Part shown: in pieces, positions 54,601-63,580 of the stretch | Numbering within the stretch: position 1 is the stretch's first letter | Layout of the letters: each line of letters opens with the position of its first letter | Origin: Doris montereyensis | Lineage: Eukaryota > Mollusca > Gastropoda > Nudibranchia > Dorididae | Assembly (NCBI GenBank): GCA_037039925.1 | Contig: JAXRKP010001144.1 | Span: forward strand, 7,501 to 71,500 | Direction of reading: 5' to 3' | DNA: 64,000 bases | Made by a program: the position numbers and the translations under genes | Notes under the pieces: generated by a model | What the model saw: the letters and a program-made list of their open reading frames with translations, nothing else | Told to the model about the DNA's origin: nothing | Database searches by the model: none

Positions 54601-55606
54601 TGGTGTATAAAACTTTAAAAAACCTCAACACAAACATAATATATAAAACGAGACCTAGTGAAGTTTCTTCACGATGGAACATAAAACAACTATCTATAAC
54701 TACATCTTGTTATTATAAAACGAGACAAGATTTCTGGTACCGTACTTAATAAACATATTGAATTCCTTGTGTATGGTCAAACACATTAAATTGCAAGGGA
54801 AAAACAGTCACAAACAATATTTGTTGAATGTGATATAAATGTAACATACTACATTATACCTTTGGAATTGCCACCATGAGCAGAAGCTTTACAAAAAATT
54901 GACACAAGACATTGAATTCATAAAAAGCATAAAATATTTCAATTTCCTTTTCACCTTCAACTGTTCCTGATCTTTGTAGGGTGCCTCTGGAGCAAAGATT
55001 CTGAAAACATCCGCAATACAACAAGCAGTAAGAAGTCTGACATCTTTGTTATTGTGTTCCATGTACATATCTGTTGCTAAGTGGAGTGCCAATGGGGTGA
55101 AGTTATCATTTTCATCCTGGCCCATGTCTTGAAAGGCTCTGGCCAGAAGCTGAATTTGCAACAACAAAAATTGGACTTAGTGGATGTGGGTTGTAATCAA
55201 ATTAATTTCCCTACAAAATATACATCAACCTATTGAAACATTGTTCCACTTACATTTAACAATTTTAACACAAGACTCCCCTGATAGCAGACGTTCTTCA
55301 CTTTGTCTGTTCTGGAATTTCTTTCTTAAAACAGTATTATTTTAGGTTCTAATAGTAAATTCAATTCATTCAATTTTGAGTGTGATGAATCCACAAACAG
55401 GACAGAATTCTAAAGCACATTTTAAACTCTCACATTTGTGTTAAAAAATAATTACTTTGACCAATATCAATGCTAAAAATCCATCATTAAATATTTGGTA
55501 TACATACCTTTAGACGACGAATCAACTCATCTTTCCCAAGATCCTCTGACAATTCTTTGCATCCAGGAGGGAAAACAATTTTAGCATGTTGAATGCTCTT
55601 GGCCAT
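28933..55606 (-). CDS. PDS5: PDS5 cohesin-associated factor, about 34 coding exons
   Basis: Spliced pieces align in order with PDS5A/B over the full length. PDS5 is a HEAT-repeat protein that binds the cohesin kleisin, works with WAPL, sororin and ESCO acetyltransferases, and controls cohesin release and sister-chromatid cohesion in the nucleus. Hallmarks are [17 protein letters not shown] at the N-terminus, [10 protein letters not shown] (APDAP motif), [51 protein letters not shown] and [18 protein letters not shown], then a charged tail with AT-hook-like GRP cores. The tail ends in [15 protein letters not shown], as in PDS5B rather than PDS5A. The ATG at 55,606-55,604 is the first after an acceptor and matches the family start. 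Frame breaks in exons 15/16, 17, 26 and 32, and an unresolved exon near 42.5 kb, mean the literal translation is interrupted. Confidence 0.93.
29208..29342 (+). repeat. interspersed repeat family D, copy 1
   Basis: It shares GTGATCTCAGAATGGATTAA, AACAGCAAGATGAAAGAGAA and GGACCTACCAGTA with copies near 41.2 and 63.5 kb, all in the same orientation. The class is unknown. Confidence 0.65.
29476..29716. repeat. interspersed repeat family E, copy 1
   Basis: AGGAAGCCCCTAGGATTCGT at the left edge, then CCATATGAGCAA, TTTGATTTTCTCAAAACATT and CGGTTTGCGACTTTCACTG. The same order and orientation occur near 37.4 kb. Confidence 0.75.
30290..30545 (-). mobile_element. SINE family C, fragment
   Basis: Its reverse complement matches 58.7-58.88 kb: GGGAAAGACACGT, CCCAGGTGCAAGTGGGTACA and GTCCAGGAGGTGATTATTAT. 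The tRNA-like head seen at 58.56 kb is not recognisable here. It lies in the PDS5 intron between exons 35 and 36. Confidence 0.6.
35785..36018 (-). mobile_element. tRNA-derived SINE, family A, copy 4
   Basis: It retains ACATCCACAACTAAGGTGAT, CCACGACCTTTCGGTTGA and CACCTTGCCTCTGGACTATC. A large part of the body is missing. Located between PDS5 exons 29 and 30. Confidence 0.75.
36249..41553 (-). CDS. PDS5: PDS5 exons 21-29
   Basis: Exons: 21, 41,427-41,553 ([17 protein letters not shown]); 22, 40,948-41,103 ([10 protein letters not shown]); 23, 40,489-40,557; 24, 39,787-39,923 ([12 protein letters not shown]); 25, 38,950-39,073 ([20 protein letters not shown]); 26, 38,259-38,464; 27, 37,595-37,709 ([18 protein letters not shown]); 28, 36,818-36,950 ([10 protein letters not shown]); 29, 36,249-36,371 ([10 protein letters not shown]). 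All joins are in frame except inside exon 26. There, PLKEQKTAV is followed by one surplus base (around 38,326-38,329) before [17 protein letters not shown], which aligns to vertebrate RQCLVKNINVRREYLKQ. Confidence 0.88.
36631..36778. repeat. tandem duplication, 74-bp unit, two copies
   Basis: Units at 36,631-36,704 and 36,705-36,778 differ by about one base (GAGGGATG versus GAGGGTTG), so the duplication looks recent. Confidence 0.9.
37361..37541. repeat. interspersed repeat family E, copy 2
   Basis: Shorter copy of the element at 29.5 kb, with internal deletions and the same edges. It lies in the PDS5 intron between exons 27 and 28. Confidence 0.75.
37801..37861. repeat. (GA)n microsatellite
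   Basis: About 30 perfect GA units, 92 bases from the 5' edge of PDS5 exon 27, on the acceptor side of that intron; on the minus strand it is a CT tract. Confidence 0.95.
39619..39644. repeat. (GT)n microsatellite
   Basis: Thirteen GT units in a PDS5 intron. Confidence 0.9.
41208..41325 (+). repeat. interspersed repeat family D, copy 2
   Basis: Contains GTGATCTCAAGGTGAATTAA and AGACCTACCAGTAGAGCC, matching copy 1. It lies in the PDS5 intron before exon 22 (minus-strand order: between exons 21 and 22). Confidence 0.65.
41930..42260. repeat. TAGATCTAGA palindrome cluster in a PDS5 intron
   Basis: CTAGATCTAG-like units recur near 41,930, 42,060, 42,172 and 42,250, directly beside the unresolved exon 20 region. 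Confidence 0.5.
42358..42660 (-). pseudogene. PDS5: PDS5 exon 20 region, duplicated and unresolved
   Basis: The segment expected between exons 19 and 21 should match vertebrate LQIFKNTGSKIEED. The minus strand here has [14 protein letters not shown], and 168 bases later [15 protein letters not shown]. The two together would complete the alignment. A 20-bp direct repeat (42,428-42,447 and 42,596-42,615) bounds the intervening 168 bp (56 codons, open). A further partial copy lies 48 bp on. An in-frame TGA sits just before the first block, and no AG acceptor follows it. I cannot place exon boundaries. A duplication in the exon or an assembly artefact are both possible. Confidence 0.4.
43002..44945 (-). 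CDS. PDS5: PDS5 exons 17-19
   Basis: Exon 17 (44,805-44,945) reads [14 protein letters not shown], then needs a -1 step at a six-A run (44,907-44,902) to continue as [12 protein letters not shown] and [11 protein letters not shown], where vertebrates have SCKQAE. Without one of those A residues the exon would be exactly 46 codons plus its 2-base overhang. Exon 18 (43,518-43,733, 72 codons) carries [12 protein letters not shown]. Exon 19 (43,002-43,092) reads [16 protein letters not shown] and ends with one extra base. Confidence 0.85.
45193..49050 (-). CDS. PDS5: PDS5 exons 8-16 (HEAT repeats)
   Basis: Exons: 8, 48,970-49,050; 9, 48,389-48,532 ([10 protein letters not shown]); 10, 48,033-48,148 (RPLWQCFLG); 11, 47,575-47,669; 12, 47,269-47,414 (KERTLDKR); 13, 46,586-46,737; 14, 45,927-46,040; 15, 45,540-45,572, a 33-nt micro-exon; 16, 45,193-45,288. 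All have GT-AG ends. Exons 8 to 15 join in frame and align residue by residue with human PDS5. The 15/16 junction is one base out of register. The conserved frame of exon 16 ([14 protein letters not shown]) needs one base fewer from exon 15, or an upstream acceptor that would add 11 residues. Confidence 0.88.
46783..47026 (-). mobile_element. tRNA-derived SINE, family A, copy 5
   Basis: It contains CTGCCCTGTAAACAGCTAAG, CCCGTCTCCGATGGGACAAG and GGTTGAGAGGCCAACACCTT. The tail end is missing. It sits between PDS5 exons 12 and 13. Confidence 0.8.
49441..51426 (-). mobile_element. tRNA-derived SINE, family A, copy 6, split by an insertion
   Basis: The tail and body lie at 49,441-49,660 (ACAACTAAGGTGATCCCAG, CTGTCTCCGATTGGACTAGG) and the head at 51,331-51,426 (CTTGAACCCACAACCTTCTG). 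About 1.67 kb of unrelated sequence between them is the TIR element annotated separately. Joining the halves gives the normal family A order. Confidence 0.75.
49661..51329. mobile_element. non-autonomous DNA transposon with short TIRs inside a SINE
   Basis: The left terminus AGGGTGTCCAGTAAAA (49,661-49,676) and the reverse complement of the right terminus, AGAGTGTCCGGTAAAA (51,314-51,329), match at 14 of 16 positions. Subterminal TTTCCTACC-like units are also inverted. There is no transposase frame inside. A preceding C would give a hAT-like CAGGG start, but the right end does not keep it, so the superfamily is open. The T-rich flanks prevent a firm call on the target duplication. Confidence 0.65.
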
Positions 55607-57300
55607 GCTCTCTTCTGAGAAGATGGTCTTTCAAACCAAATACTGAGGTTCCTGTTGAAAAAGATTATGAAATTAGATGAAAAAGAAAGTTTTAAGTTTA
55701 GATATCTACAAAGCAGACACTAAAAATGATAGTAAAAAAGAAATAATATCCAGGCTACTTTCAATTTAGCCACCAAAAGAATTCCTTTGATTCAATGCGT
55801 GACACAGACAATCTCATTAGATCTGCAGTGTGCTAATCCAGGTTTCAAGAGTTTTATAGGAATCAAAAGCTAAAAACAAAACTGTCTTTAGTTTAGAAAG
55901 GTACATCTTTTCAGACCCACCCTTATTTGAACCATTGAATAATGATTAAAATCCACAGTAAAGGTGAATCCGTAACAGAACGCAGGCAAGCCTAGATCTA
56001 ATACTTAAAATATTATATTATTTTATAAGCAATGACAACTTTTATTATATTATATTATGACCATGACATGCCATTTCCCCAAATTACAAGGCTAAATCAA
56101 CAGACACACAATTAGATTGTGGTTTCAAAAGTTTCATTCTTTTGCAGACTTTGCTATCTCCTGAGCTATGTAGACCTAGATCTAGATTATAGATATATAT
56201 CTAGATCTGCATAAAATTAAAAACCAATGTGGATCTTCTTAATTCTAGAATCTAGATGGTTATCATCTACATAAGTTTATTAGATCTAGATATACAGCCT
56301 TTATTTCTCTTTGTTAATGATTAATGTACATGCCTATTACACAAAAGGATACAACTCCTCTTCATTACTGTTAGGCTCTTGAAAGTTATCTTCAAAAGAA
56401 TAAAAGCCTAACATAAAGATGCCACTTATAGTGAGTCTAGATCCAGATATAAGCAAAAAAGGGCATCTACATCTAGGTCTAAAGAAACAAAAAAGGCAGG
56501 CAACAATGAAAACTAGAGGAGGTAATTCTGACTCTGCAGGGTTGCGTTAGGCTATACTAGCTATCCAGTAAGAAACAGCTTCATTGCTCTTCAAGGCCAG
56601 GCATAGATCTAGTATAACCATGCCTATTCTTTAGGTCTAGATCTAGATCTATACATAATAACTTTGCTTTGCATACTCATCTAAAATGCATAGTAAAAAG
56701 TACCATTGAGATAAAAAATAACTTAACGGTAAACAAAGAGGCAAACATTGGATTAAAACAAAAAAGCCTACAAGAGGAGCCAACCGGATAATCGTTATTA
56801 TTTATGTGTGCTTCTGACGTCGCAAACATGGGAGCAAGTCAGGAGCGCTAGGGGAAGCAACCCATGCAAATATTTTAGACTAGATAGTCCTTACAAAATT
56901 ATTGTTTATTTCCAAAATTCAGGTTATCAAACACACACTTGCATACGTGCCGAAAGTGAAAGTAAGTCATAAGATACCTAAAACATTAAAAAATATCACA
57001 ATATAAAGCTTATTTTGTCTTATTCGAACAAAGAGTCTTGTGAAGGGTGGAAGAAACAATGGATGGAAGGTTTCTTTCACTTAAAATACTGTAAATAAAG
57101 CTAAAACTTGAATAAAACAGACCAACTGTTTGAATTTCTCTTACCTGAACTATCACAACATACGTTTAACACACTACACACGCTATGAAAATCTGGATTT
57201 ATCAAATTATGTCCAACGAAAGCTGTCGGGTCGGGGTGTTTGAAGTCAAAACATTTTCAGGCAAGCCAAAATAACTCCGGCAGGAAATCGCGCGCATGCT
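51314..57300 (-). CDS. PDS5: PDS5 exons 1-7 (5' UTR and N-terminal region)
   Basis: Exon 1 is noncoding and ends at 57,145 with donor CAG|GTAAGA; its 5' end is not visible. Exon 2 is 55,508-55,651 (coding from 55,606). Exon 3, 54,955-55,149, carries the APDAP motif. Exon 4 is 54,392-54,478. Possible exon 5 is 54,165-54,215 (see separate entry). Exon 6, 53,752-53,849, reads [16 protein letters not shown]. Exon 7 is 52,259-52,385. Junctions 2/3, 3/4, 4/6 and 6/7 keep frame with GT-AG sites. The intron between exons 7 and 8 runs 52,258 to 49,051 and holds a split SINE; the one between 6 and 7 holds a pogo-like element. Confidence 0.88.
52672..53666. mobile_element. pogo/Tc1-like non-autonomous element, TA-flanked
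   Basis: The left end CAATGGAATCTCTCTAACC and the reverse complement of the right end, CAGTGAAACTTGTCTAAT, are imperfect inverted repeats. Both ends abut TA (52,670-52,671 and 53,667-53,668), the expected target duplication for Tc1/mariner/pogo. No transposase frame. GGCTAATC(G/A)GGACAATTTT occurs near both ends. It lies between PDS5 exons 6 and 7. Confidence 0.55.
52847..53199. mobile_element. 353-bp element with perfect 13-bp TIRs nested in the pogo-like element
   Basis: CATAGCTGCCAAC at 52,847-52,859 and its exact reverse complement at 53,187-53,199. CACAGCTGCCAACCTTTTCA near 11,727 looks like an end of another copy. No target duplication is clear. Confidence 0.5.
54165..54215 (-). CDS. 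PDS5: possible 51-nt cassette exon of PDS5
   Basis: Acceptor TTTTCTCTTAG and donor CAG|GTTCAG bound exactly 17 codons in phase 0, reading [17 protein letters not shown]. It falls between YFYLLE and NLSWVKSFN, which are directly adjacent in vertebrate PDS5. Including it inserts 17 residues without breaking frame; skipping it restores the family alignment. The donor is weaker than its neighbours. Confidence 0.4.
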
Positions 57301-57690
57301 AAGTCCGCAGTGTGAAGCCGAGACCTCTGATTGGTCCAAATTCGCCAGATAATAATGAAGCATTGAAGATGTCGGCTATCAAAAAAGAAAAGTAAACTAG
57401 ATATATATGCATATCACACTTACTTGGATCAAAAATCTCTCTTATATATAGATCTAGAGCTATATTTTCTGGACATTCATTGAACAGAACATTTGTGAAA
57501 ATTCATTGACATACTTTTTAAAAATGTCCACGGCGAATATTATTTCTATTCGTGAATGTTATCTCTTAGATATTTAGCACTTCTTAGGATATTCAGGACA
57601 AGGAAAATCATTTTATTGTGGGTGATTTAATACACTGCAATGATATTAATATATCTACATCTTGATCTAAATCCTTACTAGATCAAAATA
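55990..57690. repeat. TAGATCTAGA palindrome cluster at the PDS5 5' end
   Basis: Units occur near 55,993, 56,177, 56,200, 56,282, 56,463, 56,603, 56,636, 57,452 and 57,660, on both sides of noncoding exon 1. Confidence 0.6.
57285..57334 (-). promoter_or_regulatory. PDS5 promoter candidate
   Basis: On the minus strand CCAATCAGAGGTC (57,334-57,322) is followed about 25 bp downstream by GCATGCGCGC (57,301-57,290), which resembles an NRF1 site. Exon 1 then runs to its donor at 57,145. No TATA box was seen. The 13-mer is identical to one upstream of CCNI. Confidence 0.5.
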
Positions 57691-58031
57691 ACCTAGGAAA
57701 AAAATATTCTGTTATTCCTTTCTTGTTGTTGCTTCAGTTCAATGCCTACGGAGAGTGTAAACAGAGAAAGTAAATAGAGACTAAGAAATAATCCTTCACT
57801 TTGTTTTGTTTATTATTGTCACTTTACGGTAGGCCCATACGTGTACGATGAGACATCTACATGAATATACAAAAAACCCCACAAAGCAACAAAAACAAAG
57901 CGAAGCAAAAACCAAATCAAAACAAAAACAACAAAAGAAATTGAATCGAGTCTATTTATAAATTGTCTAGACTAGATTATGCTTATGTGTTGGCTGTTAG
58001 AACAATTCATGACGGGCTTAATTTTATAACA

Positions 58032-58045
58032 CCCCCCCCCCCCCC
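58032..58045. repeat. poly-C run
   Basis: About 14 consecutive C, prone to length error in assemblies. Confidence 0.8.
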
Positions 58046-58562
58046 GAAAACACAGCTCATTTGTGGTGTTTAGTTCAATCAAAGACTATTTGGTGCAACG
58101 ATGGGCTTATGCCGCAAATAATGAAGCTAATAGAAAGTTTGCATGTAAACAAATCAACTCATGCCCGAGCCTTGCTTATTTAGACACTACTCACACGCAT
58201 ACACAGATCTTATGCATCCATAATAAAAGCTCACTGACATTTTAGAAGAAAAAAAGAAGGTAAATCATGACCACATTCCTCTATCCCTCCGAACATACTG
58301 ACAGGGCAAAAATACTCAAGAAAACAAAACAAATAAAAAAGAAATTACTGGTAATGAAGAAATAAATTATGATCGTAGCCAAGAAACTAAACTTGAGACA
58401 GATATTGCTGGAATTTATTTATTGATACATGGTGTGTTTTTGGCACAATTGTATCGATGACTAAATTCAAGACATTAAAAATAATTTTTCAAGAGAGAAA
58501 AAGAAGATAAAAACTCAATTTAAAATGCATGAAAAGGTTTCAAGAAATGTAATGTAATAAAA

Positions 58563-58880
58563 TCATGGCGTTGGTGACCGAGTGGTTAGGCTGCCGGACT
58601 TGGGATCATGGGGTCTAGACATACAACGAACAATTTTAAAGTAAAGATCGGGACACCCATACAGTCAAGATATTAGACGACAAAGCAAGACTAGGCCCGA
58701 GTTGTCGTCCGTGGGAAAGACAATACGCAGTTCTCCCATTTGACCCTGGTGTAAATGGGTACAGGCACTAGCTTGGGAGTAAAAAATCTGTGTCATAATA
58801 GCGTCCTGTCCAGGAGGTGATTATTATCGTCTGTTCGCTTCCCGCTATAGGAACCGGGATATCAGCTAGCTCTATGGGCA
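58563..58880 (+). mobile_element. SINE family C with tRNA-Leu/Ser-like head
   Basis: The head GTGACCGAGTGGTTAGGC matches the A box of class II tRNAs; the B-box region (GGGATCATGGGGTC) is degenerate. The body matches the reverse complement of 30.29-30.55 kb. A partial inverted copy (GTTTCTGTAGCATGAACAGG and downstream) lies at about 58,945-59,075. Confidence 0.6.
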
Positions 58881-59099
58881 GTAATGAACGAACTTTTGTT
58901 AGAAATGTAGAGAAATTCCTTAAATCAAAACCGGTATCGCCAATAGAGCTGAGCTTGTCCCAGTTTCTGTAGCATGAACAGGTAGTCATGCAGATAATGA
59001 TGCATCGCCTCCTGTAGCATGGTTTACTTCCCAGATGATTACGGTGCTCATTTGCACCTGGATCGAGTGGGGGTGGGGGTGGGGATGCGTATTAAACGT

Positions 59100-59370
59100 C
59101 TCTCAACTAATGCAATCTCGGGATTTTTGGTAGCATTTTAAGAATATTTTCTCGGACTGCTCTGTAAACACACAGAGTGTTGTGATTTGCAGATGCGACC
59201 TCCTCCTACCTCCCATGGGACTAAATGTCGATCCACCAACATGGAACAGGAGGGAGCGGGGGTGGGTTGTTTTTTTTAAATCCAAAAAAGGTTCAACATA
59301 TCGGGGCACGAACTCACGATTGTCTCGGTGAGAGGTTATCAACTTACATCTGAGCAACAGTCTCTCCTCT
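59100..59370 (-). mobile_element. tRNA-derived SINE, family A, copy 7
   Basis: CTGCTCTGTAAACACACAGA, CCCATGGGACTAAATGTCGA and a diverged head (CACGAACTCACGATTGTC, GTGAGAGGTTATCAAC). Confidence 0.65.
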
Positions 59371-60380
59371 TCCCGGTGTATACAACACTGGACCTAGCGT
59401 TGCCAGGATGCCAGGATGCAAATCCAGGACCGAATGATCCGCTTTAGTCTTAGCATTAGGTTACCGAAGCCACCAAATTGGTAATGTAAGATTGCAGATA
59501 AAATGTTCACATTCAACGGAACGCTTACATAGTATGTGTGTTTTTTTGTGTATTTTAATTTTAATTTTTTTTTTGTGGTCGTGATGGGAGCGTATTATGA
59601 CGTACATCACCATTTAGTCCTGGAATTACCAATTATTTCCCCTCGTCGTTTGGGGTGGGGGGTGGGGGAAGCAAACAACCCATCCACCCATCTCATATAT
59701 GCACTACCACTTCTTTGCTTTTCATATAATATCTTATTAGACAATTTGCTAGGAAAACTATGACTTTGGGCAGCAAGCAGGAGTACGCAAAGCATTAATA
59801 TATATTCAGAAAGTAAACAAGCAAGGCTGAAAGATGAGACGCAAAAGACAGTATGCATGTGTCACTCATTGTTTGCCACTGCTCGTATTGATGTCTTTCA
59901 ACGGCAGGAACAAAACTATAATACATTGTTATCACTTTGGAAAATGTATTCAACACGTTCTTCATTATTGGCAACGAGAAAGTTAACCTAACAGATAGAG
60001 AATACATAATACACGCTTATATTCATTTCTTAATTCTGTTAATTTTGTTTTTCATCGTTTTTTTTGTTTTCATTTGCAAAATATTTCTGTGTGTTATCAA
60101 TTGATTGAATAACATACGTTAACTTAAGCATTATCACACCATTGAATATTTCGGATATGAGAAGACCAGCCCCCTGCCCAAAACCACCCCCACTCGGACC
60201 AAGAAAACCTAACAACCCTACAGAAAAAGATAACAATAACACCCAAACCATTTAGACAAACAAACAAAAAAAAAAGCAGCAAACAAAGAAAATGAAATGA
60301 AAAAACAATGCAACAACAAAAAGAAAACAAATATCAACACCTCAAAATAAACAAGCTAATGGCAAACAAAAAAAAGAAAA

Positions 60381-60983
60381 GAAGAAGAAGAAGAAGAAGA
60401 AGAAGAAGAAGAAGAAGAAGAAGAAGAAGAAGAAGAAGAAGAAGAAGAAGAAGAAGAAGAAGAAGAAGAAGAAGAAGAAGAAGAAGAAGAAGAAGATGAA
60501 GAAGAAGAAGAAGAGAAGAAGAAGAGAAGAAGAAGAGGAGGAGGAGGAGGAGAAGAAGAAGAAGAAGAAGAAGAAGAAGAAGAAGAAGAAGAAGAAGAAG
60601 AAGAAGAAGAAGAGGAGGAGGAGGAGGAGGAGGAGGAGAAGGAAGAAGAAGGAGAAGAAGAAGAAGAAGAAGAAGAAGAAGAAGAAGAAGAAGAAGAAGA
60701 AGAAGAAGAAGAAGAAGAAGAAGAAGAAGAAGAAGAAGAAGAAGAAGAAGAAGAAGAAGAAGAAGAAGAAGAAGAAGAAGAAGAAGAAGAAGAAGAAGAA
60801 GAAGAAGAAGAAGAAGAAGAAGAAGAAGAAGAAGAAGAAGAAGAAGAAGAAGAAGAAGAAGAAGAAGAAGAAGAAGAAGAAGAAGAAGAAGAAGAAGAAG
60901 AAGAAGAAGAAGAAGAAGAAGAAGAAGAAGAAGAAGAAGAAGAAGAAGAAGAAGAAGAAGAAGAAAAAGAAGAAGAAGAAGAA
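60381..60983. repeat. (GAA)n repeat, about 600 bp with GGA interruptions
   Basis: Roughly 200 GAA triplets, with GGA-rich interruptions near 60,494-60,550 and 60,613-60,650 and a perfect tract of about 300 bp after that. The purine strand is plus. The homopolymeric open frames across it are an artefact of the repeat. Confidence 0.97.
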
Positions 60984-62242
60984 TTGTGCATATAACTTGC
61001 TTTCCTGTGACATGTACGGTACGAAGTAATCTGTGCTTTCTCGTAACCCCCTCCCCCCCCCCCCCCCCCCCGACATATCAATCAAACACCACCACAACAA
61101 CAACAACAACAAGTGCATCAAAACAAAATGTCAACATCAATAACAATATCAAAAGCAACATAAAAATAGCAACCCCCTGTTCCCTCCATAAAGATACCCA
61201 GATGCCCTCTTTCGGTCATGGCGATATTTTACATGTTCCTCGGTCAGTTTTAAAGGCGAACGTCAATTAACAGAGAGACAAACTGACAGCAAGCAATCAA
61301 GCAAGTAAGTAAACAGGTAAGCCAACAAGTCTCGTATACAAAGCACATCATATAAACTATAAATCTATAATCAAAGGTTGTCTACAACCTATGCTTTAAT
61401 AATCAGTTAATCGTTGCAGATACTGGACAACGATTGGGGGGGGGGGGCGGACCTGGACTGGCGAGTTTTGGACCAAAAGGCATATTCGGGTAGAACAATC
61501 ATTTATTTACAAGTTCATGGTAGAAAAATGTCCATATGACGTATCATTTTTGTTTCACAAAATATTTTGTAGGCGAGGGTAGGTAAATACAATAAAAATT
61601 TTGACGTAAATTATCCTAACACTGACTGAGAAAATGGCAGTAAAAACCCGTATATTGGCGGTTAATCGCCAAATGTGGCAACACACGATATTTGACCTCG
61701 TTTTGCCGCCACCGATATACGCGTCACCAATCGCTGTGTGATATAAGAGGCATTGCGCGTCAGTGTGTATGTAAACACGCGCACAAGCATAGGATATAGA
61801 GGAAAAAAAAAAAAACTGGTTATTTCGATATCTGTTTTCACAACAGTGCACATCTAAACCTAGATTTATAATTCTATTTACACAAGTAATAATGCCAGAG
61901 ACTATCGAAAGAGTAAGGGGGCTGCTACAACAAGGGAAATCCGTCTGAAGCGTTTGTTTTGTGTTATTTTCTGTTGATTTTTTTACTTGCATTTGTCTCG
62001 AAATGTAGTTTTCCACGCTAAAATTCTATCTCCTCTGCCATTTACCGAACGATTTGTATTATATTTGGCATACATGATCCTCTTGTCAATGTTAATAGAA
62101 TGACATTTGATTTTTTTTATATATTGTAAACTTTTTGAGAATTTTTTTTTTCAATAAAAAGCGCCGTTTGTACATTCACGATGTATAGTATTTTCAAAAA
62201 TTCATAAAAAAAACCCTATCAAAAATATTAAAAAAAACCCCC

Positions 62243-62378
62243 CGACGTCACTCTTTAGATGTTGAATGAAAAAGACGACCGGCACAGGTTTTGAGTGATT
62301 TTATTCATAACTAAGGGAGGAGATAGATTTTCAAAATTGAGTCAAAATCCAAGATGGCGGCCGTTTCTATGGCAACCA
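62243..62378 (+). promoter_or_regulatory. CRE-, YY1- and X-box-like motifs
   Basis: CGACGTCAC at about 62,243, AAGATGGCGGC at about 62,351 and GTTTCTATGGCAAC at about 62,364 resemble CREB, YY1 and RFX sites. No gene was found downstream within the window, so function is speculative; the motifs could belong to a repeat. Confidence 0.25.
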
Positions 62379-62825
62379 AGGACGCTACAAACTTTTCAAT
62401 GACATAGGATGGCTGTATTTTGACAGTTACTCATATATATACTAAAAGCAAAAACCTAAACTCAAAAGCAAAAAAAAATCACTTCAGGTGCCCCCCCCCC
62501 TCCCCCCTTAAAGACCACAAAGTAAACCCTACCCTGCCCCATTCCTCACTCCTACCAAAACTCAACCGTCGCCCCCTCCTTACATGGACATCTACACTCT
62601 CCTTTCGTATTTGGATAAAGCCACACCAGCAAAACAAGGATATAAACAAAAAGAAAAATAAGACAACCACACACAAAATTTGTTTAATAATAAAATTATG
62701 ATAAACCCTCATAATATCTTTCTCTCTCTCAATCTGATTTCTCGACGTTCTTCACTAAAGGTTTCCTCTTTGCTCACTCTATGCATGTGCAGATCTCTGA
62801 TCTGACTATATTTGCATGTCGTTGT

Positions 62826-63287
<462 letters not shown>

Positions 63288-63467
63288 CTCTCTGTGTGTT
63301 TTCTCTGTTCTCTTTCCCCCTCCCTGTCTTTTCACCCCCTCCCCCTATCATATCTTACCTGGTGCCTCTGATACATTTCATACTCCCCATCAACTCTTTC
63401 TCTCTCTCTCTTTCCCCACACTAAACTTTGTTTTTGTTTGTTTGTTTCATTTGAATGCCTCCAGTAT

Positions 63468-63580
63468 ACCATGATATGTGGTGGTCTCAGAGGTGAAGTA
63501 AGACGAAACAGCAAGATGAAAGATAAATGAAAGATTGAAAGGTAAAAAAAGTAGGACCTATCATCAGCACTTGCTAACCA
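63468..63580 (+). repeat. interspersed repeat family D, copy 3
   Basis: Contains GGTCTCAGAGGTGAAGTAAG, AACAGCAAGATGAAAGA and AGGACCTATCA. The most diverged of the three copies. Confidence 0.6.

Noticed and set aside
60342..61121. Long open frames of poly-Phe, poly-Ser, poly-Lys and poly-Arg
   Set aside because: They are the reading frames of the GAA triplet repeat, with no gene structure.
61892..61948. 18-codon frame MPETIERVRGLLQQGKSV
   Set aside because: Resembles the start of a Tc1-like DNA-binding domain, but it stops at once and nothing downstream matches a transposase.
61555..62016. 153-codon minus-strand open frame
   Set aside because: No recognisable motif, contains a Phe run from a homopolymer and no splice or promoter context; most likely chance.
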